Position numbers and translations under genes: made by a program. A DNA stretch of 64,000 nucleotides from Flavobacteriaceae bacterium (GTDB lineage: Bacteria > Bacteroidota > Bacteroidia > Flavobacteriales > Flavobacteriaceae), in assembly GCA_002746415.1 (NCBI GenBank), contig NVXD01000018.1, forward strand, positions 157,672 through 221,671, given 5' to 3'. The notes beneath the pieces are model-generated. The model did no database searches. It was not told the origin of the DNA and saw only the letters and a program-made list of their open reading frames with translations. Below, piece by piece: positions 34,950 through 44,491 of this stretch. Within the stretch, counting starts at the first letter, position 1. Each line of letters opens with the position of its first letter.

Positions 34950-35136
34950 TAAAATTTATTTTCTGGATGAAATTAATCATATCTATAGACATGGCAAAAA
35001 TTAATGATATAACTACATTAATGTGTATTTTTGAGTTCTTGCCTATTTGTGATGTTTATTTAAAAAATATTAGCAAATAGAATGATAATTTTACATGAAA
35101 GTTTCGACTTAGATAATTGAACAATATATTTAAAGC

Positions 35137-35736
35137 ATGTCACCATATAAGAATTTAGAAGAGTACAATATAGAAATCACTCAGGAAGTTAAGGGTGGTT
35201 TCTCTAGAATTATAGATGAAATAGGGGAGGATGCCACTAGGGAAGGCTTATTGAAAACCCCAGAAAGAGCAGCTAAAGCCATGTTGTTCTTAACACAAGG
35301 ATACCAGCAAGATGCCGTGGAAATCCTAAAAAGCGCCATGTTTAAGGAGGATTATGATGATATGGTCATTATTAAGGATATAGAGCTATATTCTCTTTGT
35401 GAACATCATATGTTGCCCTTTTTTGGTAAAGCCCACGTGGCTTACATTCCAAACGGACATATTGTTGGGTTGAGTAAAATACCACGCATTGTAGATGTAT
35501 TTGCAAGGCGATTACAAGTACAAGAACGGTTGACCCATGATATATTGGAATGTTTGAATGAAACGATTAAGCCTAAGGGTGTGGCAGTAGTGATTGAAGC
35601 TTCTCATATGTGCATGATGATGCGTGGCGTACAAAAACAAAACTCAGTAACCACAACCTCTGGATTTAGAGGACAGTTCGAAAAGATTGAAACTAGAAAC
35701 GAATTTTTAAAATTAATAAGTTCTAATTTATCATAA
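35137..35736 (+). CDS. folE: GTP cyclohydrolase I
   Basis: A 199-residue enzyme making 7,8-dihydroneopterin triphosphate from GTP, the first step of folate and pterin synthesis. Family motifs: [15 protein letters not shown] (N-terminal), [20 protein letters not shown] with zinc Cys and His residues, [20 protein letters not shown], and [13 protein letters not shown] with the remaining zinc Cys. Length is slightly below that of Escherichia coli FolE, mainly at the N-terminus. No genes of the same pathway are adjacent. The upstream region has a TATTTTTG element (35026-35033). Confidence 0.95.
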   Translation: MSPYKNLEEYNIEITQEVKGGFSRIIDEIGEDATREGLLKTPERAAKAMLFLTQGYQQDAVEILKSAMFKEDYDDMVIIKDIELYSLCEHHMLPFFGKAHVAYIPNGHIVGLSKIPRIVDVFARRLQVQERLTHDILECLNETIKPKGVAVVIEASHMCMMMRGVQKQNSVTTTSGFRGQFEKIETRNEFLKLISSNLS

Positions 35737-35756
35737 GCATTTGGCAAAGGGTAATT

Positions 35757-35889
35757 TCAAGAGTCATGTTTAAGTCTGATGTGTCAAGAGTCAAGTTCAA
35801 GAATCAAGTGTCGTGTCCTAGTAATTCAAACTTCGTAATTCTAATTTCATAATTCTTAGTTCGTATTTCTTAGTTCGTATTTCTAATTT
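35757..35889. repeat. In-phase degenerate heptanucleotide repeats
   Basis: Nineteen consecutive 7-base units keep phase across 133 bases. The first part is made of CAAGAGT/CAAGTTC-like units, the second of CGTAATT, CTAATTT, CATAATT, CTTAGTT, CGTATTT units. No reading frame uses it; a period of 7 is not codon based. It lies between folE and the next gene. Confidence 0.65.
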
Positions 35890-35936
35890 CTGGCATCTTT
35901 ATTGTTTTATTTGAATTGAATCTATATTTTCACGAC

Positions 35937-36239
35937 ATGTCCAAACTAAAAGATAAAAAAATTCAAAACCTATTCCTAGGGTTGCTTTTCGATGCCCTTG
36001 GGATGCTATCATTTGTAATTCCTGGTATTGGGGAATTTTCAGATATTATTTGGGCGCCTATATCTGCATGGTTAATGACAAGAATGTATAAAGGAAAAAT
36101 AGGGCAAATTGCCGGGTTGGTCACTTTTGTTGAAGAATTGATTCCAGGTACAGATTTTGTACCATCTTTTACCCTTATGTGGTTGTACACCTATGTTTTT
36201 AAAGGGAAAAAGAAAGAAAAAATAGTAAAAATAGATTGA
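35937..36239 (+). CDS. Small membrane protein of unknown function (100 aa)
   Basis: A 100-residue protein with the ATG at 35937, chosen because MSKLKDKKIQNLF follows; seven codons upstream of it in the same frame lack support. Two hydrophobic segments (residues 13-35 and 62-86) flank the motif IPGIGEFSDIIWAPISAW and FVEELIPGTDFVPSFTLMW. Pro and Asp inside the membrane segments are unusual. Such sequences occur in flavobacteria without known function. It ends at a terminator shared with the TonB receptor gene. Confidence 0.7.
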   Translation: MSKLKDKKIQNLFLGLLFDALGMLSFVIPGIGEFSDIIWAPISAWLMTRMYKGKIGQIAGLVTFVEELIPGTDFVPSFTLMWLYTYVFKGKKKEKIVKID

Positions 36240-36250
36240 TAACAGAAGGT

Positions 36251-36287
36251 ATTGAAGCATCTAAACGAAATGAGAAGATGCTTCAAT
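36251..36287. terminator. Bidirectional stem-loop between convergent genes
   Basis: ATTGAAGCATCT and AGATGCTTCAAT form a perfect 12-base stem with a 13-base loop, followed by a short T-rich stretch. It sits between the small membrane protein gene and the TonB receptor gene, ending the former and possibly both. Confidence 0.6.
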
Positions 36288-36298
36288 TTTAAATACTA

Positions 36299-38527
36299 TT
36301 ACAACGGCAAGCTCAAACCAATATTAATATTTCTTCCAATATTGGGAATTCCATCAGTTTTTAATCTAGATAAGTGAGACACATAACTCTTGTTCAAAAT
36401 ATTGGCACCACTGATATGGACCTTCATTTTTTGTCCAAGAACTTCTAAATCTCCACCTATTCCAATATTCAATAGACTATACCCACTTGTTTCACTTTCA
36501 AAAGCACTTATATTATTTTGGTTGAAAACGGATTTTAAGCTTATAAAAACATAGCCATCATGAATACAACTTTCTTTCCTATTAGTAAATTCTATTTTTA
36601 CTGTATTGGTCAGGTTATTTGCAGGAATCATTGGTAGATATTGGCCATCTTTTAATTTTCCTTTTACTGTTTCATAACTACTTCTTATGTGCAACCAATC
36701 TAATGGATGTGGATGTAAATGAAAGCCCATCTCCCCACCAAAAAGAGTGGCATTTTGTTGGCTGTATAGAAATACATCATCTTCCCCAATAATTTCTCCA
36801 GTGGGAGCTATGAAAATAAAATCACTCACACTATTATGAAACCCATTTATAAAAAAGGCAATATGTTCTGATTTGTATTCCAAACCAATATCAGTTTGTA
36901 AATTCTGCTCTCGCCCTAAGTTGGCGTTGCCAATTTCATATCTACTAGTACCTTCATGTACCCCATTAGAAGTTAACTCCGCCAAATTTGGCGCTCTAAA
37001 GCCCGTTGCGATATTTAATCTTGCAATCATCTTTTCCGTAAGGTTAAACTTGTACCCAAAAGCTGCATTAAGACTTTCAAAATTTCTATTTATTACTGGA
37101 ATATAACCCTCTTCAGCTGCTGAACCAGATGCCTCTCCAGCAATCTTTCTATGGTCATAGCGAAACCCTATCTGAATATCACTCTTATGGATATGCAGGT
37201 GCGATGTTGCAAGAAAACCAATGTCATTTGTAATCGCATTTGGAATCAAGACTTCCTCACCAAAGTTCTCATTGTTTTGCCTCAAACCTTGTACAGCTGT
37301 AATGATTTCCCAATTCCCCAATGTTGGAAGATGGTATTGTACATTATAACTTAAGGTAGCCAATTCCATATGTAGTGCTGCCAATTCTTTGCTTTCCTCA
37401 AGCTCTTTTCGGGTATTAAAAGTATACCCAACTGTAGCTTCCAAACTGGAATTATTAAAAAATAGATTGGTTTTTGAACTTAAAATATGATTGTCTATTT
37501 GCTGAAAGGGAACGTTTGGAGCGTGTTTTTTAGTTTGTTCTCCAATTTCCTCAGGTATACCCAAGTCTGCAGTATTATAATTGTAACGCAGTTCTGTTTT
37601 AAAATTAGAAAGTTGATATCCTATCCCTGTTTTAAAATCGTACTCCTGAAACCTAGAATTGGTTACTCTAAAATCATTCCCGGTATTGTAATCTGCATGT
37701 GTGGTAATGCCTCCTCTAATTAAAAATTTTAGTGTGTTATTGGATGATTTAAAACCAACATTTGCATTTACACCTTCTGTATTGGTAAAATAGTCCAGAT
37801 TTACATCACTTGACATTGAATTAGGCAGGCTAAATTTTTCTGGGTTAATATAGAGTACACCACCCATGGCATCTGAGCCATAGAGTAGGGAAGCGGGACC
37901 TTTAATAACTTCAACACTTTCAATACCAGCATCATTGATACCGAGACCATGTTCATCACCAAATTGTTGGTTTTCTATTCGTATTCCCTGACTATAGACC
38001 AAAACCCTATTGCCACTTAGTCCTCTAATAACGGGCTTTCCAATTCCCATACCAGTGGAAACACTTTCTACTCCTGCAATTGTGGTTATTCCCTGGGCTA
38101 AAGTAGTAGCTCCCATAGTTTTTAAATCTGATACTTTAGCCGTTTCTACCTTCATGACATTCTCACTTTGGAGCTTATGAAAGGGGGTGGATAAAATAAC
38201 TTCTTCCATTTCTATAACGCTTGGTACCAATTCAATATCTAGAACATTGTTTCCAGAAATAATTGTAATGGATTTTGAATAGGTTTGATAGCCTAAATAG
38301 GATGCTATAATCGTATACGTTCCATTGGGTAGATGGGTAATGCTATAGGTTCCTTCTTTATTGGTTATTCCTCCTTTTTCCAATTGAGAAAGATAAACGT
38401 TTACCTGTTCTAGGGGATTTTTATCATTAGTGTTGGTAATAGTCCCTGATAGTGTGTTTTGTGAGTAAGTTTTAGAAATATGTAATACAAGCATTGCTAG
38501 TAGCAATGCACAAAGTTTTTTATTCAT
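36299..38527 (-). CDS. TonB-dependent receptor, ZnuD-like
   Basis: A 742-residue outer-membrane receptor started at the ATG at 38527, where a signal peptide begins (KKLCALLLAMLVLHIS). After it come a carboxypeptidase-regulatory-like beta domain (about 22-110, GTITNTNDKNPLEQVNVYL), the plug (MGIGKPVIRGLSGNRVLVYS, then KGPASLLYGSDAMGG) and a 22-strand-size barrel ending in a hydrophobic Leu. The plug resembles the ZnuD metal-receptor group. The gene directly upstream encodes a His/Cys-rich exported protein, which supports a transition-metal role, by inference. Confidence 0.85.
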   Translation of the reverse strand: MNKKLCALLLAMLVLHISKTYSQNTLSGTITNTNDKNPLEQVNVYLSQLEKGGITNKEGTYSITHLPNGTYTIIASYLGYQTYSKSITIISGNNVLDIELVPSVIEMEEVILSTPFHKLQSENVMKVETAKVSDLKTMGATTLAQGITTIAGVESVSTGMGIGKPVIRGLSGNRVLVYSQGIRIENQQFGDEHGLGINDAGIESVEVIKGPASLLYGSDAMGGVLYINPEKFSLPNSMSSDVNLDYFTNTEGVNANVGFKSSNNTLKFLIRGGITTHADYNTGNDFRVTNSRFQEYDFKTGIGYQLSNFKTELRYNYNTADLGIPEEIGEQTKKHAPNVPFQQIDNHILSSKTNLFFNNSSLEATVGYTFNTRKELEESKELAALHMELATLSYNVQYHLPTLGNWEIITAVQGLRQNNENFGEEVLIPNAITNDIGFLATSHLHIHKSDIQIGFRYDHRKIAGEASGSAAEEGYIPVINRNFESLNAAFGYKFNLTEKMIARLNIATGFRAPNLAELTSNGVHEGTSRYEIGNANLGREQNLQTDIGLEYKSEHIAFFINGFHNSVSDFIFIAPTGEIIGEDDVFLYSQQNATLFGGEMGFHLHPHPLDWLHIRSSYETVKGKLKDGQYLPMIPANNLTNTVKIEFTNRKESCIHDGYVFISLKSVFNQNNISAFESETSGYSLLNIGIGGDLEVLGQKMKVHISGANILNKSYVSHLSRLKTDGIPNIGRNINIGLSLPL

Positions 38528-38571
38528 AACAAAAAAATTAATTAATAAATAATTGATTTTCAATAAGATAG

Positions 38572-38901
38572 TTATGAAATAGTAGGGGGTCCCCTGAGGG
38601 AAAAATGTAATTTTTGAAAGTTACTTAAAAAGAAATAGTAGTTGTTATTTCCTTTTTTGATTATCCTAGGAGGATGTAATACGTATTCTTGTAATTGCGA
38701 ATAAGACTCAGATGACAGATTAAATTTATGGAAATCACAATCAAGTTCCACTTCGTGAAGGTGTAATGCACCTAGTTCTTCGCATGTTTGTTCTTGATGC
38801 TCATGAATGGCGTGGAAAAGTTTAACAAATGAAGGCGCGTTTATTGCCCCAACCAAAAGTATGGAAGTGAAAGAAAGTAATAATTTGATATACTTGTTCA
38901 C
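38572..38901 (-). CDS. Exported His/Cys-rich small protein
   Basis: A 109-residue protein with an N-terminal hydrophobic signal (about 5-22). Residues 30-60 hold eight His or Cys in a short space: FHAIHEHQEQTCEELGALH and LHEVELDCDFHKF. This density of soft and borderline ligands is typical of metal-binding proteins. It lies 44 bases before the TonB receptor gene and 6 bases after the DUF6787 gene on the same strand. I recognise no named family. A metal chaperone, buffer or sensor for the receptor is a reasonable inference. Confidence 0.7.
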   Translation of the reverse strand: MNKYIKLLLSFTSILLVGAINAPSFVKLFHAIHEHQEQTCEELGALHLHEVELDCDFHKFNLSSESYSQLQEYVLHPPRIIKKGNNNYYFFLSNFQKLHFSLRGPPTIS

Positions 38902-38907
38902 ACTTTT

Positions 38908-39399
38908 TTATAAAAACCTTTTAAAACCCATACGGGCTAACATTTTCTTTTCGAAAGCCCAGAAAAATTTAAACTGTCCAAATAACCAACCATAGGCAAC
39001 CAATAAAATTTGATAAAAAACCAGGCTGATAAAAATAAATAGACACCAGTAGATAAATACATTTAAATTCTCTTTGGTGATCCCAATAGCCTTAATAAAA
39101 GGCCGACCAATTAAAACACTAGAACTTCCAGTAATTGCAAATACAATAAAGATTCTTATTATTTCCCATTTTTGTTCCACAATCCATTTTTGTTCCAATT
39201 TCTTAAAGAAGAAAAGACACAATTTCAATAAAACATAAAAAATCAGTAAACAAATTAGTATTGTGAAGCCTACATTTAAAGTACCAGAAATCAACCTTGC
39301 TAATTTGAATGAACTATACAATAATCCAACGATACCAAGAAAAGGAAAAATAAGCTGCCAATTATGAGTAATTTGCCATTGCTGCTTAAAGTTTTGCAT
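38908..39399 (-). CDS. DUF6787-type membrane protein
   Basis: A 163-residue membrane protein, ATG at 39399, chosen because MQNFKQQWQITHNWQLIFPF begins the conserved part. Two halves each carry hydrophobic helices; the second half contains IIRIFIVFAITGSSSVLIGRP and IGITKENLNVFIYWCLFI, characteristic of DUF6787. Some database entries mislabel relatives as prolipoprotein diacylglyceryl transferase, but the Lgt signature is absent. Its upstream neighbour is a DUF6146 lipoprotein, an arrangement often seen in Flavobacteriia. Function unknown. Confidence 0.8.
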   Translation of the reverse strand: MQNFKQQWQITHNWQLIFPFLGIVGLLYSSFKLARLISGTLNVGFTILICLLIFYVLLKLCLFFFKKLEQKWIVEQKWEIIRIFIVFAITGSSSVLIGRPFIKAIGITKENLNVFIYWCLFIFISLVFYQILLVAYGWLFGQFKFFWAFEKKMLARMGFKRFL

Positions 39400-39436
39400 A
39401 TAAGAGTATTTACAATGCAAATATACTACGCTCTCT

Positions 39437-39895
39437 TTAAATCCTTGGCACAAAAAGCCCTAAACGTTGTTCGTACTTTCTTTGAAAGTAAATAAAATAA
39501 TTATATAATTGATAGTTGACATCATATCCATAATTAGTAAAGGAATCATAACTTATTTGTAGTTCATATAAGTTTGAATCATACCGCAGTGGTTGTACAA
39601 CTCTACTGTTCCATTCTGTCACATAAATAGCATTTCTAGTTTCCATAAAAGATTGGGAATAATATCCCTCAGGTTTTGCAATGCTCTTGAGCCAAGTATA
39701 AAAACCTGTGTCTATGATGGTTATTTCATATTCTGTGACATCACCTTCAATAGTATGCGCACTCCCTTCTTCTTGGTTGAATATCGTTTTTTCTTCTTCA
39801 GAAAGGACAACTGCTTCTTTTGTGCTCTTGCAACTACTAAATAACAGCGTTACAGCAAAAGAAGCTAGTAAGATGTTATGGATATATGTTTTCAT
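39437..39895 (-). CDS. DUF6146 family lipoprotein
   Basis: A 152-residue protein started at the ATG at 39895; a TTG-type upstream frame is less likely. The signal peptide ends in a lipobox LLFSSC, so it is a lipoprotein. The mature part contains IDTGFYTWLKSIAKPEGYYS, YVTEWNSRVVQPLRY and YQLYNYFIYFQRKYEQRLG, the hallmark of DUF6146. Function is unknown. It is 37 bases upstream of the DUF6787 gene. Confidence 0.85.
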   Translation of the reverse strand: MKTYIHNILLASFAVTLLFSSCKSTKEAVVLSEEEKTIFNQEEGSAHTIEGDVTEYEITIIDTGFYTWLKSIAKPEGYYSQSFMETRNAIYVTEWNSRVVQPLRYDSNLYELQISYDSFTNYGYDVNYQLYNYFIYFQRKYEQRLGLFVPRI

Positions 39896-39910
39896 AAGTA
39901 TAAGGTACAA

Positions 39911-39942
39911 AAAAAGCCGTTTGCAACTGCAAACGGCTTTGT
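39911..39942 (-). terminator. Rho-independent terminator after the DUF937 gene
   Basis: AAAGCCGTTTGC and GCAAACGGCTTT form a perfect 12-base stem with a 4-base loop. A run of A at 39908-39915 gives a U-run on the minus-strand transcript. Confidence 0.85.
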
Positions 39943-39960
39943 TAAAATAAGTTAAGGATT

Positions 39961-40593
39961 TTATTTTCTGAATAAACCTCCAAGAAGTCCACCTAGACCA
40001 CCGGTTTTTTTACCGCCTCCAAGTACCATTCCTGCAACATCATCCAATACACTTCCATCACCATCAGCATCAATAAGGCTTTCAATAAGACTTTGATTTT
40101 GTTTGGGCTGCCCTCCTAAAAGACCACCAAGCAAACCATTTAATCCATTGGCATCACTCACATTATTTTGTGCTTTTTGTTTTCCTAAATAACCCATTAA
40201 TAAGGGAGCCGCAATTTTTAATATGCTGGCTATTGAACCTATGTCCATTCCAGATTTTTGACTTAAGGCACTTTCTACCTGTGGTTGTTTATTACCTAAA
40301 ATATGTCCTAAAATCCCAGCACCATCATCCATTACGGTCTGATCAACGCCTCCACCAAACAAACCACCTAAATCATCTAAAATACCCCCACTATGTTTTG
40401 ATGAAAGGGCACTTAAAAGACCTTCTGCTCCTTGTGGGGAAGAAACATTTTTTTTCATGGCCCCCATTAATAGTGGCATGGCCATGCTCAATACGTCTGC
40501 TGTTTTGTTGGTAGATTGACCAGTTTGTCCAGCCACTCCTTGAATTAATTGTTTGCCCATTGGGCTGCCTAATAAATCTAATAATCCTGACAT
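39961..40593 (-). CDS. DUF937 domain-containing protein
   Basis: A 210-residue protein with Gly/Leu-rich repeats: two DUF937-like halves (LSMAMPLLMGAMKKNVSSP and LKIAAPLLMGYLGKQKAQN) each followed by Gly-rich linkers such as LGGLFGGGVDQ. The C-terminus DADGDGSVLDDVAG looks like an EF-hand-type loop. There is no signal peptide. DUF937 relates to YidB, function unclear. It ends at a strong terminator and begins 70 bases after serA. Confidence 0.88.
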   Translation of the reverse strand: MSGLLDLLGSPMGKQLIQGVAGQTGQSTNKTADVLSMAMPLLMGAMKKNVSSPQGAEGLLSALSSKHSGGILDDLGGLFGGGVDQTVMDDGAGILGHILGNKQPQVESALSQKSGMDIGSIASILKIAAPLLMGYLGKQKAQNNVSDANGLNGLLGGLLGGQPKQNQSLIESLIDADGDGSVLDDVAGMVLGGGKKTGGLGGLLGGLFRK

Positions 40594-40663
40594 GCTATAT
40601 TTTAATTAGTTAATGTTTTGTAATGTATCAAAAAAAATATGACCAAGAAATTTTTATTAAAAA

Positions 40664-41614
40664 TTATTTTAGCAAGGTGATTATTTGAGAAGCAAGCTCA
40701 CTTCCAATTCTACCTTGAGCTTCTTTAGTTGCAGCACCAATATGTGGAGTCAATGATATCTGTGGATGCATGAGTATTTTTATTTCTGGAATAGGTTCCG
40801 ATTCAAATACGTCCAAAGCTGCAAATGCCACCTTATTGCTTTCTAAGGCATCTATTAAAGCCACCTCATCCAACACTCCACCACGAGCCGCATTAACTAT
40901 GGCAACTCCGTCTTTCATTAAACCAAATTCTTTTTTCCCAATAACATATTCTTTTTGTGCAGGAACATGTATTGTAATAAAATCTGATGCCTTCAAAACC
41001 TCTTCCTTACTGATGCTTTCTAAAGCGAAGGATAGCTGTTGCCCATCATAAAATGTAACTTTTATTGTTGATTCCTCTAAAAATGGGTCAAAATAAATGA
41101 CTTTCATTCCTATACCCAGTGCAATTTTTGCAGTAGCTTGTCCTATACGTCCAAAGCCGATAACACCAAGTACTTTTCCGCGTAATTCTATTCCGCCAGC
41201 ATAGGCCTTTTTTAATGCCTTGAATTTGGTATCACCATCTAGAGGCATGTTTCTATTGGAATCATACAAAAAACGAACACCACCAAATAAGTGGGCAAAT
41301 ACCAATTCTGCCACTGATTCAGATGAAGCAGCGGGTGTATTGATGACATGCAGTCCTTTTTCCTTGGCATAGGCTACATCAATATTATCCATTCCAACAC
41401 CACCACGACCAATTAACTTAAGAGTAGGGCAGTTGTCTATAATATCCTTTCTTACTTGTGTAGCACTACGAACAAGTAAAGCAACAATTTCATTTTCATT
41501 GATATAAGGTATCAATTGTTCCTGAGCAACTTTAGTGGTAATGACCTCAAAACCGCCATCTTCCATTGCTAAAACCCCGGTTTGTGCTATTCCATCATTT
41601 GCTAGTACTTTCAT
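40664..41614 (-). CDS. serA: D-3-phosphoglycerate dehydrogenase
   Basis: A 316-residue D-2-hydroxyacid dehydrogenase, first step of serine synthesis from 3-phosphoglycerate. The NAD motif GFGRIGQATAKIALGIGMKV, substrate-site region GGVGMDNIDVAYAKEKG and catalytic Arg/Glu/His stretches (NAARGGVLDE, LTPHIGAAT) are present. It lacks the C-terminal ACT domain of longer SerA forms, so it should not be feedback-regulated in that way. The downstream order with serC upstream at 41716 supports the assignment. Confidence 0.9.
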   Translation of the reverse strand: MKVLANDGIAQTGVLAMEDGGFEVITTKVAQEQLIPYINENEIVALLVRSATQVRKDIIDNCPTLKLIGRGGVGMDNIDVAYAKEKGLHVINTPAASSESVAELVFAHLFGGVRFLYDSNRNMPLDGDTKFKALKKAYAGGIELRGKVLGVIGFGRIGQATAKIALGIGMKVIYFDPFLEESTIKVTFYDGQQLSFALESISKEEVLKASDFITIHVPAQKEYVIGKKEFGLMKDGVAIVNAARGGVLDEVALIDALESNKVAFAALDVFESEPIPEIKILMHPQISLTPHIGAATKEAQGRIGSELASQIITLLK

Positions 41615-41620
41615 ATGTAA

Positions 41621-41653
41621 GTTTTAAATGTTGCTTTATAGTTTTAAATGTTG
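41621..41653. repeat. Short direct repeat between serA and serC
   Basis: GTTTTAAATGTTG occurs at 41621-41633 and 41641-41653, 20 bases apart, with a partial third copy near 41661. It lies in the serC-serA spacer. It could be an operator or simple AT-rich duplication. Confidence 0.35.
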
Positions 41654-41715
41654 AATGCTGCTTTTAAAGATTCCTTTGACTTGCTTTACAATATACGTTT
41701 AAAACTTAAAAAAAA

Positions 41716-42780
41716 TTAAGCCGTTCTTTCCAATTCACTCATTACATCTACCAATGTCCCAACACTTTCTAAGGGTAGTGCATTGTACATAGAAGCTCTG
41801 TAGCCACCAACAGAACGGTGTCCATTAACTCCATTTATTCCTGCTTCTTTGCACATGGCTTCAAAAGAATCTTTTAAGGCATCATCAGTAAGGGTAAAGG
41901 TTGCATTCATATTTGAACGGTCTTCCACAGCGGCAAAGCCTTTGAACAGGGGATTAAGCTCAACTTCAGAATAAATTAACCTTGCTTTTTTATCGTTAAT
42001 TTTTTCAATAGCTGCAATGCCACCCAAATCTTTTAGCCACTGTAAGGTAAGCATTGACACATAGATAGGGAAAACAGGAGGCGTATTGAACATGCTGTCT
42101 TTTCCTATGTGGACTTTATAATCTAACATTGACGGAATTTGACGGGATACTTTTCCTAAAATATCTTCTTTTATTACTACTAGAGTAGTACCAGCTGGTC
42201 CCATATTCTTTTGGGCTCCTGCATAAATCAAATCAAATTGGGAAAAATCTAATTGTCTTGAAAAGATATCAGAACTCATATCACACACCAATGGAACATT
42301 TGTTTTTGGAAATTTCTTTATTTGGGTACCAAAAATAGTATTGTTAGATGTGATATGTAAATAATCTAAATCCGTAGGAATAGCATATCCTTTAGGAATA
42401 TAATTAAAGTTTTTATCCGCAGAAGACGCCAATTCTATTACTTCACCAAACAATTTAGCTTCTTTAATGGCTTTGGCACTCCAAGCACCTGTATTGGTAT
42501 AACCCGCTTTTTTTTCCAATAGGTTATAGGCAGTCATAAGAAACTCCGTACTTGCCCCACCTTGTAAAAAAAGTGCCTGGTATCCTTTCCCTTCTAAACC
42601 CATTAATTCTAACACCAAGGAACGTGCATTTTCCATAATGCCTATAAATTCTTTGCTTCGGTGAGAGATTTCAATCAAAGAAAGTCCAATGCCATCTAAC
42701 TCAATAACAGCCTCTGAGGCTTTTTTCATTACTTCTTGTGGCAATATACATGGACCTGCACTAAAATTATGTTTTTTCAT
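41716..42780 (-). CDS. serC: Phosphoserine aminotransferase
   Basis: A 354-residue PLP enzyme of class V, making phosphoserine from 3-phosphohydroxypyruvate and glutamate. The N-terminus is MKKHNFSAGPCILP; the PLP Lys is in LIYAGAQKNMGPAGTT near residue 190; HRSVGGYRASMYNALP near the C-terminus is family specific. It is upstream of serA on the same strand, so both steps to phosphoserine are encoded together. Spacer to serA is about 100 bases. Confidence 0.95.
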   Translation of the reverse strand: MKKHNFSAGPCILPQEVMKKASEAVIELDGIGLSLIEISHRSKEFIGIMENARSLVLELMGLEGKGYQALFLQGGASTEFLMTAYNLLEKKAGYTNTGAWSAKAIKEAKLFGEVIELASSADKNFNYIPKGYAIPTDLDYLHITSNNTIFGTQIKKFPKTNVPLVCDMSSDIFSRQLDFSQFDLIYAGAQKNMGPAGTTLVVIKEDILGKVSRQIPSMLDYKVHIGKDSMFNTPPVFPIYVSMLTLQWLKDLGGIAAIEKINDKKARLIYSEVELNPLFKGFAAVEDRSNMNATFTLTDDALKDSFEAMCKEAGINGVNGHRSVGGYRASMYNALPLESVGTLVDVMSELERTA

Positions 42781-42869
42781 TTGTTTCGTTTTTTTTGACA
42801 GAATAGAATTAAGCGGCTAAAGGTCATAAATTAAGTTGAAAGATTATAGTGGAATCTTCATAAATTCTA

Positions 42870-44370
<1,501 letters not shown>

Positions 44371-44404
44371 TTTATAGATGCCTCAACTAATAATAATTAT
44401 TTGA

Positions 44405-44430
44405 CCCGAGCAATTTGCTCGGGCTTTTTG
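44405..44430 (+). terminator. Rho-independent terminator after the ferredoxin gene
   Basis: CCCGAGCAA and TTGCTCGGG pair in a GC-rich hairpin followed by TTTTT. It lies 34 bases after the stop. Confidence 0.85.
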
Positions 44431-44440
44431 TTTTAAATCG

Positions 44441-44472
44441 TTTTAGCACTATATATCTATGGTCTATATTTG
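44441..44472 (+). promoter_or_regulatory. Predicted promoter of ychF
   Basis: TATATTTG at 44465-44472 is a full -7 match; TTTTA at 44441-44445 is an imperfect -33 with about the right spacing. The start codon is at 44492. Confidence 0.5.
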
Positions 44473-44491
44473 CACTCCAAAATAATATAAC

